Assembly (NCBI RefSeq): GCF_900176345.1
Contig: NZ_FWXU01000002.1
Span: 62,001 to 126,000 of the forward strand
Length of the DNA stretch: 64,000 nt
DNA from: Rhizobium sp. RU36D
GTDB taxonomy: Bacteria > Pseudomonadota > Alphaproteobacteria > Rhizobiales > Rhizobiaceae
Direction: 5' to 3'
Below, one piece after another: positions 1 to 9,096 of this stretch. The notes beneath the pieces were generated by a model that was not told where the DNA came from, ran no database searches, and was given only the letters and a program-made list of their open reading frames with translations. The translations under genes and the position numbers were made by a program. How positions within the stretch are numbered: the stretch's first letter is position 1; each line of letters begins with the position of its first letter.

Positions 1-1
1 T

Positions 2-355
2 CGCGTCTCCATCCTCTGCGGCAATGCCGGGGTGTTCCTGCCGGAGGAGATGCAACGCGGTGCCGATGGTGCCATGACCGGTTTTGCCTATCCCGAGATG
101 ATGGTGGATGTCTGCCGGCTGGCGAGGGAAAACCAATATGATGCAGCGCGGGATCTGTTCGATGCCTATCTGCCGCTGATGCGCTATGAACAGCAGCCGG
201 GTCTTGGCCTGGCGGTGCGCAAATATGTGCTGGCGAAGCGCGGTGCCATTGCCAGTGCCGCCCAGCGGCGTCCGGGAGCAGCCCTTTCGCCTCTCGCCGT
301 GGCCGAGGTCGAAACGCTGATCGCCAGGCAGGAGCGCCGGCTTGCACAAGCATAA
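2..355 (+). CDS. DapA-family aldolase/dehydratase, C-terminal part (gene cut by window edge)
   Basis: The reading frame is open from the first bases, so the gene begins outside the window; about 117 residues are visible. They match the C-terminal third of the dihydrodipicolinate synthase/N-acetylneuraminate lyase family: a GADG-MTGFA-PE stretch near the start of the visible part, then the helical tail with LAVRKY. Family members are TIM-barrel Schiff-base enzymes that make or cleave 2-oxo acids. The catalytic lysine and tyrosine lie upstream of the window, so the substrate cannot be judged. It ends 21 bp before the next gene and probably shares its transcript. An in-frame GTG at 32 is internal and not a real start. 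Confidence 0.8.
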   Translation, partial: RVSILCGNAGVFLPEEMQRGADGAMTGFAYPEMMVDVCRLARENQYDAARDLFDAYLPLMRYEQQPGLGLAVRKYVLAKRGAIASAAQRRPGAALSPLAVAEVETLIARQERRLAQA

Positions 356-376
356 GATCGGAAGGATCTGAGAGAC

Positions 377-1528
377 ATGTTGGATTTCGACAGGATCATC
401 GAGCGGCGTGATACCGGAAGCTCCAAGTGGAGCCGGTATGGCGCCGACGTGCTGCCCATGTGGGTTGCCGACATGGACTTTCCATCCGCTCCGGAAATCT
501 TCGACGCCATCCGCCGCCGCTTGGACCATCCCTGTCTTGGCTATGGCGTAGGCCGCGACGAACTGCGCCACCAGATCGTTTCCGACATGCAGACGAAATA
601 CGGCTGGTCGATCGAGCCCGAGGACATCGTTTTCCTGCCGGGTGTGGAACCTGGTTTCAACATGGCGCTCAAGGCGATGCTGCAGCCCGGCGATGGCGTT
701 GTCGTTCAGACACCCGCCTATCGTCCGATGCTGAATGCGCCATCCCATTGGGACATGAAGCGCATCGACGCACCGCTGCTCGCAACGGACGACGGCTACA
801 AGATCGACCTCAACGATTTCGACAAGAAGCTTGGGCAGGCACGCGCCTTGCTGTTCTGCAATCCCCATAACCCGACGGGCAAAGTCTTCACCCCGGATGA
901 ACTGCAGGTGATCGCCGCCCTTTGCGAGCGGAACGACACGCTGATCATCTCCGACGAGATCCATTGCGAGCTGCTTTTCGACAATCGCACGCATGTGCCG
1001 GTCGCCACACTCTCGCCCGAGATCGCCAACCGCACCATCACCCTCATGTCGGCGGCCAAGACCTATAACATCGCCGGCCTGAAGACCGCTTTCGCCATCG
1101 TTCAGAACAAGGCGATGCGGGAGCGCTTCATGGCCTCGAAACTGGGCATGGTGGACAGCGTCAATATCCTGGGACTGGAAGCAACGCTGGCCGCCTTCCG
1201 CCATGGAGAGGCGTGGAAGACGGCGATGCTGGCCTATATCCAGTCGAACCGGGACTATCTATCGCAGGAAGTTGCCAGCCGCTTTCCGGAGATCCGCCTG
1301 ATCAAGGCCGAGAGTACCTTCCTTGCCTGGCTGGATTGCAGCGCCCTTGATCTCAAGCCGGACCCACAAGCGCACTTCTTGAACCACGGCAAGGTTGGCT
1401 TCAGCGCCGGCGCCGAGTTCGGAGCGGGCTATGAGAGGTTCATCCGGCTCAATTTCGGCTGCCCGCGCGCGATGTTGTCAGATGGGCTTGATCGCATAGA
1501 GCTGGCGCTTTCGAAGCGGCACGGCTGA
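377..1528 (+). CDS. MalY/PatB-type PLP-dependent aminotransferase / C-S lyase
   Basis: A full-length (383 aa) fold-type I PLP enzyme of the MalY/PatB class. The N-terminus carries the family hallmark ADVLPMWVADMDF (about residues 23-35). NPHNPTG (162-168) and SDEIH (192-196) follow, and Lys228 in SAAKTYNIAGL is the expected cofactor lysine. Known members are cystathionine beta-lyases that split C-S bonds to pyruvate, ammonia and a thiol; some act mainly as aminotransferases. It sits 21 bp behind the DapA-family gene, which suggests an amino-acid or 2-oxo-acid pathway whose other genes lie upstream of the window. Substrate unknown. Confidence 0.85.
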   Translation: MLDFDRIIERRDTGSSKWSRYGADVLPMWVADMDFPSAPEIFDAIRRRLDHPCLGYGVGRDELRHQIVSDMQTKYGWSIEPEDIVFLPGVEPGFNMALKAMLQPGDGVVVQTPAYRPMLNAPSHWDMKRIDAPLLATDDGYKIDLNDFDKKLGQARALLFCNPHNPTGKVFTPDELQVIAALCERNDTLIISDEIHCELLFDNRTHVPVATLSPEIANRTITLMSAAKTYNIAGLKTAFAIVQNKAMRERFMASKLGMVDSVNILGLEATLAAFRHGEAWKTAMLAYIQSNRDYLSQEVASRFPEIRLIKAESTFLAWLDCSALDLKPDPQAHFLNHGKVGFSAGAEFGAGYERFIRLNFGCPRAMLSDGLDRIELALSKRHG

Positions 1529-1574
1529 CGCCAAATGCGGCATTGCCTATCTGCTGGGATCGGCGCTGCCCTCG

Positions 1575-2606
1575 TTAATTCCCTGCGCGTGTTTGATCGA
1601 AAATCGGGGCGATCTCGATCAGCTTCTGGCCGTCGCTGCTCCCCTTTTCAACAATATCGAAGGCCGCGCCCAGCATGCCCGGAACATTCTGGCGCGCCAT
1701 TTCAATATCGTGACCGAGAAGTGCCACGAACGGGTCCCAGTCGAAGCAGCCGATGATGGGTTGCTCTCGTTCAAAATGCGCTGATGTTTTGATCCACCGC
1801 ATGACACCTTCAAGCGAGATTGTCGAATTGACAAACATGCCGCGGGGCACGCTACCTTCCCGTTCCGCCATGACGCTCAGCGCCTGGGCGGCCTTTTCCG
1901 GCGCGTAGCCGCAGGCAAGGATGTGATGCTCTTCGATCGGCACGCCCAGATCCTGATGCGCCGTGCGGAAGCCGCGGATACGTTCGGCCGTGTTGTGGTC
2001 GGTCCCGCGACCTCCGATGAAGAGCAGCGGCGCCATGATGCCGGTCTTGGCCTGATGGTTGACCAGCGTGCGGCGCGTGAGTTCGCGTGCGCCGGCGAAG
2101 TTGTCTGAGATAATCGACGTGGCCTTCGTTCCGGGAAGGTCGAGATTGAGGCTGCGCGTGCCGGCGGCAAGGCAGATGTCCGTGATGCGATCCGGATTGG
2201 TGGCGCCGGTCGAGATCAGCCATTCGACCTGATAGGACAGCATGGTCCGTGCCGCTTCCACCTCCAGCTCGGGATCGCGCAATGTGCAGGTGATGATCGG
2301 GAAGAGCCCGCGCTCGCGCGCCATGATTTCGAAGGTCTCGACGATCGAGCCGAAATAGCGGTTATCGTATTTCGGGACGATCATGCCGATGATGCGGGAT
2401 TTTTCCCGGCGCAGAAGGCTCGCCTGCATGTTGACGGCATAGCCCTGCTCCTCGGCAATACGGGTGATTTTCTCCGCGAGCTGGGTGCTGATCCTGCGCT
2501 TTTTCCAGTTGCCGTTCAGGACGGCGCTGACGGCGCTTGCGGAGGTTCCTGCCAGTTCTGCCAGATCATAGATCGTCGTCTTTTTTTGCGGGCGCTGCTG
2601 ATTCAC
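1575..2606 (-). CDS. LacI-family transcriptional regulator (probable repressor of the ribitol operon)
   Basis: The 343-aa protein has a LacI-type helix-turn-helix at about residues 11-35 (IYDLAELAGTSASAVSAVLNG), followed by a periplasmic-binding-protein-like effector domain. The start ATG at 2606 is preceded by a strong AGGAGGAAG ribosome-binding site. It is divergent from the sugar ABC/ribitol genes, and the 279-bp gap holds a 32-bp perfect-arm palindrome at 2665-2696 that fits an operator. LacI proteins of this layout usually repress the adjacent sugar operon and bind its substrate or a pathway intermediate; ribitol or ribulose is the obvious guess here. Confidence 0.85.
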   Translation of the reverse strand: MNQQRPQKKTTIYDLAELAGTSASAVSAVLNGNWKKRRISTQLAEKITRIAEEQGYAVNMQASLLRREKSRIIGMIVPKYDNRYFGSIVETFEIMARERGLFPIITCTLRDPELEVEAARTMLSYQVEWLISTGATNPDRITDICLAAGTRSLNLDLPGTKATSIISDNFAGARELTRRTLVNHQAKTGIMAPLLFIGGRGTDHNTAERIRGFRTAHQDLGVPIEEHHILACGYAPEKAAQALSVMAEREGSVPRGMFVNSTISLEGVMRWIKTSAHFEREQPIIGCFDWDPFVALLGHDIEMARQNVPGMLGAAFDIVEKGSSDGQKLIEIAPIFDQTRAGN

Positions 2607-2664
2607 TGACTTCCTCCTGAGAGACCTAACTTGACATCAAACGCGAGAAGTGGCAATTCTTGCT

Positions 2665-2696
2665 TCATCGATTGAGCAACGGTGCTCAATCGATGA
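2665..2696. promoter_or_regulatory. 32-bp palindrome, likely LacI-family operator
   Basis: Two perfect 14-bp arms (TCATCGATTGAGCA and its reverse complement) are separated by ACGG, lying between the divergent lacI-type gene and the ribitol ABC operon. The site is 58 bp from the regulator start and 190 bp from the binding-protein start. LacI-family repressors bind symmetric sites, so this is the best operator candidate. The arms could also form a hairpin in RNA. Confidence 0.6.
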
Positions 2697-2885
2697 TACG
2701 GTTTGGCTGTGGAGGGTCGACCGGGAGGCATTCTGTCTGTGCCCATGTCTTGCGGCGCCGATGTGTTCGGCGACGAACGACCTCCTGCGCGCTCAATTCA
2801 GGGCGACGCGGATAGGGTGTGGCGAGTGAAGGTCCGGACGGGTTTCTCAAAGCAGATTGTTCCCATTCAAGGAGGAGAGTTAGAT

Positions 2886-3932
2886 ATGAAAATTCGTTCC
2901 ATGCTGCTGGCAACTGTCGGTCTCGCCGCAATAGGGTCCGGTGCCGCCCTGGCGCAAGAGGGGGCGACCGTCGCCTTCCTGATGCCCGACCAGGCGTCGA
3001 CGCGCTATGAACAGCACGACTATCCCGGTTTCAAGGCTGAGATGAGCAAGCTATGCTCGAGCTGCACCGTGATCTACCAGAACGCCAATGCTGACGTCGC
3101 GCTTCAGCAGCAGCAGTTCAACTCGGTGATCGCCCAGGGCGCCAAGGTTGTCGTGCTCGACCCCGTCGATTCGGCTGCGGCCGCGGCGCTGGTCGAAATC
3201 GCCCAGTCCCAGGGCGTCAAGGTCATCGCCTATGATCGCCCGATCCCGGACAAGGCTGCCGACTACTATGTTTCCTTCGACAACGAAGGCATCGGCCACG
3301 CCATCTCGAAGTCGCTCGTCGAGCATCTGAAGGCCAGTGGCGTTCCGGAAGGTTCCGGCGTGCTGCAGATCAACGGTTCGCCGACCGATGCAGCGGCTGG
3401 CCTCATTCGTGACGGCATCCATCGCGGCCTCAAGGACTCCGGCTACAAGACGCTGGCCGAATTCGACACGCCGGAATGGGCGCCGCCGAAGGCACAGGAA
3501 TGGGCTGCCGGCCAGATCACCCGCTTCGGCGCCGAGATCAAGGGCGTGGTTGCCGCCAATGACGGCACCGGCGGTGGCGCGATCGCTGCCTTCAAAGCTG
3601 CCGGCGTGAACCCGGTCCCGCCGGTCACCGGCAATGACGCGACGATCGCTGCCCTGCAGTTGATCATCTCGGGCGACCAGTACAACACGATCTCCAAGCC
3701 CTCGGAAATCGTTGCCGCCGCTGCCGCCAATGTCGCCGTCAAGCTGCTCAAGGGCGAGACCGTCGAAGCCAAGACCACGCTCTACAACACGCCGTCCGAA
3801 CTGTTCGTGCCGGCTGTCGTGACCCAGGAAAACATCAAGGCAGAAATCTTCGACAAGGGCATCCAGAAGCCTGAGGAAGTCTGCACCGGCGAATATGCCG
3901 AGGGTTGCAAGAAGCTCGGCATTATCAAGTAA
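2886..3932 (+). CDS. Sugar ABC transporter substrate-binding protein (CUT2 / RbsB-XylF type)
   Basis: A 348-aa periplasmic binding protein. The start at 2886 is chosen because it follows AGGAGAG and opens a normal signal peptide (cleavage near ALAQE, residue 23); the frame is open 183 bp further upstream without such features. The mature part follows the ribose/xylose binding-protein pattern with VVVLDPVDS and YDRPI. It is the first gene of an operon with a single-domain ATPase, a permease, ribitol dehydrogenase and a ribulokinase. Ribitol or a related pentitol is therefore the likely ligand (inferred from context, not visible in the binding site). Confidence 0.88.
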   Translation: MKIRSMLLATVGLAAIGSGAALAQEGATVAFLMPDQASTRYEQHDYPGFKAEMSKLCSSCTVIYQNANADVALQQQQFNSVIAQGAKVVVLDPVDSAAAAALVEIAQSQGVKVIAYDRPIPDKAADYYVSFDNEGIGHAISKSLVEHLKASGVPEGSGVLQINGSPTDAAAGLIRDGIHRGLKDSGYKTLAEFDTPEWAPPKAQEWAAGQITRFGAEIKGVVAANDGTGGGAIAAFKAAGVNPVPPVTGNDATIAALQLIISGDQYNTISKPSEIVAAAAANVAVKLLKGETVEAKTTLYNTPSELFVPAVVTQENIKAEIFDKGIQKPEEVCTGEYAEGCKKLGIIK

Positions 3933-3949
3933 TGTCTCCCAAGGCGCTC

Positions 3950-3969
3950 GGTCGGGGCTTGCCCCGGCC
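3950..3969 (+). other. Intercistronic GC hairpin between binding-protein and ATPase genes
   Basis: GGTCGGGGC-TT-GCCCCGGCC gives a nine-pair stem with one G-U pair in the 72-bp gap after the binding-protein gene. Hairpins at this position are common in ABC operons, where they stabilise the upstream message or reduce read-through so that the binding protein is made in excess. No T-run follows, so it is not a clear terminator. Confidence 0.5.
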
Positions 3970-4004
3970 GGGCGTATTCCATTTGCAAAGAAGAGCGCCG
4001 CGTC

Positions 4005-4826
4005 ATGCAACGAAATGACATCGGTCTGCCCCCGAAGGGTACGACCATCCTGAAGCTGAGCAATGTCTCGAAGAACTTCGGTGCCGTCTCCGCACTGAGC
4101 GATATCGAGCTGGACGTGAAGGCAGGCGAGGTCGTCGCGCTGGTCGGCGACAATGGTGCCGGCAAGTCGACCCTGATCAAGGTTCTCGCCGGCGTGCACC
4201 AGCCGAGTGCCGGCCGCATCGAGTTCCTCGGCCAGGAGGTCTCGCTCGACAGCCCGAGCCGCGCGCTCGAACTGGGTATTGCGACCGTGTTCCAGGATCT
4301 GGCGCTCTGCGAAAACCTTGACGTGGTGGCCAACCTGTTTCTCGGGCATGAACTGTCGCCGTGGAACCTCGATGAGGTGGCCATGGAAGTGCGCGCCTGG
4401 ACGCTTCTGCGCGAACTTGCTGCCCGCATCCCCTCGGTGCGCGAGCCGATCGCCTCGCTGTCCGGCGGCCAGCGCCAGACGGTGGCGATTGCCCGTTCGC
4501 TGCTTCTCGACCCCAAGATCATCATGCTCGACGAGCCGACGGCAGCCCTTGGCGTTGCCCAGACGGCGGAGGTGCTGAACCTCATCGAGCGGGTGCGCGA
4601 GCGCGGCCTCGGCGTGATCATCATCAGCCACAATATGGAAGACGTGCGCGCCGTTGCCGACCGCATCGTCGTGCTCCGGCTGGGCAAGAACAACGGCGTC
4701 TTCACACCTGACGCCTCCAATCAGGAACTTGTGGCGGCCATCACCGGCGCCACTGAAAATTCCGTGTCGCGCCGTGCCGGCCGCAAGAGCGGCGAGCAGG
4801 CAGCCACCGGTGGGAGCCACGCATGA
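4005..4826 (+). CDS. Sugar ABC transporter ATP-binding protein, single-domain (FrcA-like CUT2)
   Basis: 273 aa with Walker A GDNGAGKST, Q-loop in ATVFQDLAL, signature LSGGQRQ, Walker B IIMLDEPTAAL and the switch histidine in IISHN. It has one nucleotide-binding domain, whereas most CUT2 ATPases (RbsA, XylG) carry two; the rhizobial fructose importer FrcA has this short form. It presumably works as a homodimer under the permease whose start overlaps its stop by 4 bp (ATGA). Role: energising pentitol uptake. Confidence 0.9.
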   Translation: MQRNDIGLPPKGTTILKLSNVSKNFGAVSALSDIELDVKAGEVVALVGDNGAGKSTLIKVLAGVHQPSAGRIEFLGQEVSLDSPSRALELGIATVFQDLALCENLDVVANLFLGHELSPWNLDEVAMEVRAWTLLRELAARIPSVREPIASLSGGQRQTVAIARSLLLDPKIIMLDEPTAALGVAQTAEVLNLIERVRERGLGVIIISHNMEDVRAVADRIVVLRLGKNNGVFTPDASNQELVAAITGATENSVSRRAGRKSGEQAATGGSHA

Positions 4827-6085
4827 GCACTGACATGTCCCCCAATTCGAAGCCTACCTCGCTTGCCCTCGATCGCAGCGACGAGCGTGTCAGCCATGCC
4901 GACGGCATCGGCGGCATGGTCCGTGCCTTCATCAGCCGCGTTCGCTCCGGCGATCTCGGCATGCTGCCGGTGGCGATCGGCCTGATCGTCATCTCGACGG
5001 TGTTCAGCATCCTGAACCCGATCTTCCTGGCGCCGAACAACCTGGTCAATCTTCTGTTCGACTGCGCGACCGTCGGCATCATCTCGCTCGGCATCGTCTG
5101 CGTGCTGATCCTTGGCGAGATCGACCTCTCGGTCGGCTCGATGAGCGGTCTCGCTTCGGCGATCATCGGGGTGCTCTGGGTCAATTCCGGCATGTCGCTG
5201 CCGCTCGCAATCGGCGCGGCGCTGGTGACCGGTGCAGCCGTCGGTGCGCTCTATGCCATGCTCTACAACAGGCTCGGCATGCCGAGCTTCGTGGCCACGC
5301 TTGCCGGCCTGCTCGCACTTCTCGGCATGCAGCTCTACATTCTCGGGCCGACCGGCAGCATCAACCTGCCCTATGCCTCGCCGCTCGTGCGCTTCGGCCA
5401 GATCCTCGTCATGCCGGACTGGCTGTCCTATCTGCTGGCGCTGGTGCCTGGCACGGTGCTGATCGTCACCGGTATCGTCATTCGCAACCGTAGGCAGTCG
5501 GTCAATCTCTCATCGCAGCCGCTCAGCAGCCTGGTGATCAAGGCCGCCGTCCTTACCCTCGTCCTCGAGGCGGCCGTCTATTATCTCAATCTCGGCCGCG
5601 GTGTGCCGTGGATGTTCGGCCTGTTCGTGGCATTGGTGGTGATCCTCAACTATGCGCTGACCAAGACCCAATGGGGCCGCTCGATGTTTGCCGTCGGTGG
5701 TAATCGCGAAGCCGCGCGCCGCTCGGGTATCAATGTCCGCCGCATCTACATGAGCGCCTTCATGCTGTGCTCGACGCTCGCCGCCCTTGGTGGCACGCTG
5801 TCGGCCGCCCGTCTCGCCTCGTCCAGCCAGCAGGCGGGTACGGGTGACGTCAACCTCAATGCGATCGCGGCAGCCGTCATCGGCGGGACCAGCCTGTTTG
5901 GTGGGCGTGGCAGTGCCTATTCCGCGCTGCTTGGCATCATCGTCATCCAGGCGATCTCGAACGGCCTGACGCTGCTCAACCTCAGCTCGTCGCTTCGCTA
6001 CATGATTACCGGCGCCGTTCTTGCCATTGCCGTCATCGTCGACTCGCTTGCGCGCCGCTCGCGTGTCAGCCACGGCCGCGCCTGA
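4823..6085 (+). CDS. Sugar ABC transporter permease (CUT2 / XylH-like)
   Basis: A 420-aa inner-membrane permease of the RbsC/XylH family with about ten hydrophobic segments. It has the family stretch GEIDLSVGS (about residues 97-105) and the C-terminal [14 protein letters not shown] coupling region. A hydrophilic N-terminus of about 45 residues precedes the first membrane segment. The start overlaps the ATPase stop by 4 bp, implying coupled translation. The extra length over RbsC (about 320 aa) fits the XylH-type subgroup. Confidence 0.88.
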   Translation: MSTDMSPNSKPTSLALDRSDERVSHADGIGGMVRAFISRVRSGDLGMLPVAIGLIVISTVFSILNPIFLAPNNLVNLLFDCATVGIISLGIVCVLILGEIDLSVGSMSGLASAIIGVLWVNSGMSLPLAIGAALVTGAAVGALYAMLYNRLGMPSFVATLAGLLALLGMQLYILGPTGSINLPYASPLVRFGQILVMPDWLSYLLALVPGTVLIVTGIVIRNRRQSVNLSSQPLSSLVIKAAVLTLVLEAAVYYLNLGRGVPWMFGLFVALVVILNYALTKTQWGRSMFAVGGNREAARRSGINVRRIYMSAFMLCSTLAALGGTLSAARLASSSQQAGTGDVNLNAIAAAVIGGTSLFGGRGSAYSALLGIIVIQAISNGLTLLNLSSSLRYMITGAVLAIAVIVDSLARRSRVSHGRA

Positions 6086-6107
6086 CAAAAGAAGACTGGA
6101 GAAAGAC

Positions 6108-6836
6108 ATGACTGAACTCATGAAGGGCAAGGTTGCCGCCATTACCGGAGCTGCCTCGGGGATCGGCCTCGAATGCGCCCGCACGCTGATTGCCGAAGGC
6201 GCGACGGTTGTCCTGATCGACCGCGCCGGGGACAAGCTTGAGACATTGTGCCGGGAGCTCGGCGAGCGCGCCAAGCCTCTGGTGGTGGATCTCTTCGACG
6301 GCCCAGCCGTCTCCGGCATGCTTCCGCGCATCCTTGAGCTCGCTGGAGGCCTCGACATTTTCCACGCCAATGCCGGTGCCTATATCGGCGGTCCGGTGGC
6401 CGAGGGCGATCCGGATGCCTGGGACCGGATGCTGAACCTCAACATCAACGCCGCTTTCCGCTCCGTGCATGCGGTGCTGCCGCACATGATCGCGCAGAGG
6501 TCGGGTGATATTCTTTTCACCAGCTCTATCGCTGGCGTCGTGCCGGTCGTCTGGGAGCCGATCTACACGGCCTCGAAATTTGCCGTCCAGGCCTTCGTGC
6601 ATTCGACCCGCCGCCAGGTGGCGCAGCATGGCGTGCGTGTTGGCGCCGTCCTGCCGGGGCCGGTGGTAACCGCGCTGCTCGATGACTGGCCGAAGGCCAA
6701 GATGGAAGAAGCACTCGCCAATGGCAGCCTGATGCAGCCGAAGGAAGTGGCCGATGCCGTGCTCTTCATGCTGTCGCGCCCGCGCAACGTGACCATCCGC
6801 GACCTCGTGATCCTGCCGAACAGCGTCGATCTCTGA
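6108..6836 (+). CDS. rbtD: Ribitol 2-dehydrogenase (short-chain dehydrogenase)
   Basis: A 242-aa classical SDR that matches, over almost its whole length, the ribitol dehydrogenase of Klebsiella/Enterobacter aerogenes as I remember it. Examples are [15 protein letters not shown] near the N-terminus, [17 protein letters not shown] in the middle and ILPNSVDL at the end. The Rossmann TGxxxGIG motif, NAG and catalytic YTASK are present. It oxidises ribitol to D-ribulose with NAD+. The ATG at 6108 follows a GGAGA site; an in-frame extension back to 6021 overlaps the permease and is not used. The kinase for its product follows. Confidence 0.92.
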   Translation: MTELMKGKVAAITGAASGIGLECARTLIAEGATVVLIDRAGDKLETLCRELGERAKPLVVDLFDGPAVSGMLPRILELAGGLDIFHANAGAYIGGPVAEGDPDAWDRMLNLNINAAFRSVHAVLPHMIAQRSGDILFTSSIAGVVPVVWEPIYTASKFAVQAFVHSTRRQVAQHGVRVGAVLPGPVVTALLDDWPKAKMEEALANGSLMQPKEVADAVLFMLSRPRNVTIRDLVILPNSVDL

Positions 6837-6892
6837 CGCCGGCAAGATCCCACAAGCCCGCCCATAGCCAGTCGACAGCAGAGCATGAGATC

Positions 6893-8527
6893 ATGAGCCC
6901 AGTTCAAAACTCGCCCGAGGGGGCCTCGCACTACGTCATCGGTGTCGATGTCGGGACGGGCAGCGCGCGTGCGGGTCTGTTCGACCTCAATGGCAACATG
7001 CTCTCGGTGGCCAAGCGCGACATCACGCTCCACCGCGAGGCGGGCTCGATAGTCGAGCAATCGAGCACCGAGATCTGGAATGCCGTCTGCACGATCATCC
7101 GTGAGGCCGTGCAGACAGCCGGTGTGCCGCCCGAACAGGTGGTCGGCCTCGGCTTCGATGCAACCTGCTCGCTGGTGGTGCTGGGCGAGGGTGGTGCGCC
7201 GCTTGCCGTCGGGCCTTCGGAAGAGGCCGAGCGCGACATCATCGTCTGGATGGATCACCGCGCGGTTGCGCAGGCCGAGCGCATCAACGCGATGGGCCAC
7301 GACGTGTTGCGTTATGTCGGCGGTCGCATCTCGCCCGAGATGGAAACGCCGAAGATCCTGTGGCTCAAGGAAAACCGCCCGGCGACCTTCGCCGCCGCCT
7401 GGCAGTTCTTCGATCTGGCCGATTTCCTCACCTGGAAATCAACAGGCGATCTCGCCCGCTCGACCTGTACCGTGACCTGCAAATGGACCTATCTCGCCCA
7501 TGAGGCGCGCTGGGACGACAGCTATTTCAAGAAGATCGGCCTTGAAGAGCTGGCGGCTGAAGGTTTTGCCCGCATCGGCACTGAGATCGTCGAGCCCGGC
7601 ACGCGCCTGGGGCAGGGGCTGACGGCAGAGGCCGCCCAAGCCATGGGGCTCAAGCCCGGCACGGCCGTGGCGGCCGGCATGATCGATGCCCATGCCGGTG
7701 GCATCGGCACGGTCGGCATCGGCGGCAAGCCCGCCGAGAACCTGGCCTATGTCTTCGGCACCTCCTCCTGCACCATGACGTCGACGACCGAGCCAGTCTT
7801 CGTGCCCGGCGTCTGGGGCCCCTATTATTCGGCCATGGTACCCGGCATGTGGCTGAACGAGGGTGGCCAGAGTGCCGCGGGGGCCGCGATCGACCAGCTT
7901 CTCTCGTTTCATCCGGCTGCTGCCGGGGCGTCCGCCATGGCTCGGGCCAAGGGTCTTTCCTTGCCAGCCTTCATGGCCGAACAGGCGGCATTGAAGGTGG
8001 CGAATGCCTCGGAGACCGTCGACCTTGCGGCCGGCCTGCATGTCGTGCCGGAATTTCTCGGCAACCGTGCACCCTTCGCCGACCCGCATGCCCGTGCCGT
8101 GATCGCGGGCCTGGGCATGGAGCGGGACTTCGACAATCTCATCGCGCTCTACATCGCCGGTCTCTGCGGCATCGGTTACGGCCTTCGCCAGATCATCGAA
8201 ACGCAGGCAAAATCCGGCGCCTCGGTCGAGCGGGTCGTCATCAGCGGCGGCGCGGGTGCAAGCCCGCTGGTGCGCCAGATCCTGGCCGATGCCTGCGGCA
8301 AGCAGGTCGTGGCGACCGTCGCGGACGAACCTGTCCTGCTCGGCTCGGCCATCCTCGGCAGTGTGGCGGCAGGCGTCTACCCGGATGTTCGCGACGCCAT
8401 GAACGCGCTTTCCGCGATTGCTTCCGTCTATGCACCTGTTGGCGATGGCATCGCCGAAATCCACGGGAGACGTTACCAGGCCTTTCTCGGCCTCCAGGAT
8501 GTATCGAGGACGATACGGGATTTCTGA
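6893..8527 (+). CDS. rbtK: FGGY-family carbohydrate kinase, probable D-ribulokinase
   Basis: The 544-aa protein has the FGGY N-terminal ATPase fold (GVDVGTGSARAG, residues 18-29). WMDHRA and AAGMIDAHAGG follow, and the C-terminal domain has FGTSSC and SGGAGASPLVRQ. Length and N-terminus fit the ribulokinase subgroup rather than xylulokinase or glycerol kinase. Next to ribitol dehydrogenase it would phosphorylate D-ribulose to ribulose 5-phosphate for the pentose phosphate pathway. Last gene of the operon; 56 bp separate it from rbtD. The symbol follows the Klebsiella pathway and rests partly on context. Confidence 0.85.
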   Translation: MSPVQNSPEGASHYVIGVDVGTGSARAGLFDLNGNMLSVAKRDITLHREAGSIVEQSSTEIWNAVCTIIREAVQTAGVPPEQVVGLGFDATCSLVVLGEGGAPLAVGPSEEAERDIIVWMDHRAVAQAERINAMGHDVLRYVGGRISPEMETPKILWLKENRPATFAAAWQFFDLADFLTWKSTGDLARSTCTVTCKWTYLAHEARWDDSYFKKIGLEELAAEGFARIGTEIVEPGTRLGQGLTAEAAQAMGLKPGTAVAAGMIDAHAGGIGTVGIGGKPAENLAYVFGTSSCTMTSTTEPVFVPGVWGPYYSAMVPGMWLNEGGQSAAGAAIDQLLSFHPAAAGASAMARAKGLSLPAFMAEQAALKVANASETVDLAAGLHVVPEFLGNRAPFADPHARAVIAGLGMERDFDNLIALYIAGLCGIGYGLRQIIETQAKSGASVERVVISGGAGASPLVRQILADACGKQVVATVADEPVLLGSAILGSVAAGVYPDVRDAMNALSAIASVYAPVGDGIAEIHGRRYQAFLGLQDVSRTIRDF

Positions 8528-8636
8528 AACAGCTAGGCGACCCTGACTGACCGCTGGCGTATCTGCGGCAGGCGAATACGCGATCAAGAACGTACACGCC
8601 ATGCTGGGGCAAACCGTCTGCAGGCGCCCGATGGTG

Positions 8637-9095
8637 TCAGCGCTTGCCCTCGGTAATCAGCAGTTCCAGGGCGCGCACCGCCATCGGGTAACCCTTGGCA
8701 CCAAGGCCGGCCATAACGGTGGTTGCGGTCATCGATACATAGGAGCGATGATAGATCGGCTCGCGCCGATGCACATTGCTGATGTGATATTCGATGATCG
8801 GCCCCGGAAACATCTTCAGGGCATCCAGCAGCGCCAGCGACGTGAAGGTGAAGGCGGCGGGGTTTATGATGATACCGGCGCCCTCGTCGATTGCCTCGTG
8901 CACGAGGTCGATCAGCTTTTCTTCGCTATTGGTCTGCCGGAAGACCAGGGGGCGATCGCCCGCCGCCTCCCGGCACCATGCCTCCACATCGGCCAGGGTG
9001 TCGTGACCGTAGATCTCCGGCTCGCGCTTGCCCAGCCGGTTGAGGTTGGGTCCGTTCAGCACATATATTGGCTTCAGGGTGTTGGTGTCCATCAT
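8637..9095 (-). CDS. aroQ: Type II 3-dehydroquinate dehydratase
   Basis: 152 aa, the standard length of type II dehydroquinases. The N-terminus has YVLNGPNLNRLGKREPEIYG, with the active-site arginine and tyrosine; NPAAFTFTS and HISNVHRREPIY, with the catalytic histidine region, follow. The enzyme interconverts 3-dehydroquinate and 3-dehydroshikimate. It starts 1 bp after the stop of the TRAP large permease and lies in an operon with quinate/shikimate-type genes. This points to a catabolic copy (quinate degradation) rather than the biosynthetic one. Confidence 0.93.
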   Translation of the reverse strand: MMDTNTLKPIYVLNGPNLNRLGKREPEIYGHDTLADVEAWCREAAGDRPLVFRQTNSEEKLIDLVHEAIDEGAGIIINPAAFTFTSLALLDALKMFPGPIIEYHISNVHRREPIYHRSYVSMTATTVMAGLGAKGYPMAVRALELLITEGKR

Positions 9096-9096
9096 G

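Noticed and set aside
3051..4820. Long antisense frame (589 codons) opposite the sugar-binding protein and ATPase genes
   Set aside because: Arg/His/Asp-rich low-complexity translation without domains; typical mirror frame of high-GC coding sequence. The opposite strand has clear ABC motifs.
8528..8636. GCGTAT/ATACGC dyad between the convergent ribulokinase and aroQ genes as terminator
   Set aside because: The stem is only 6 bp with a long loop and no T-run; too weak to list.
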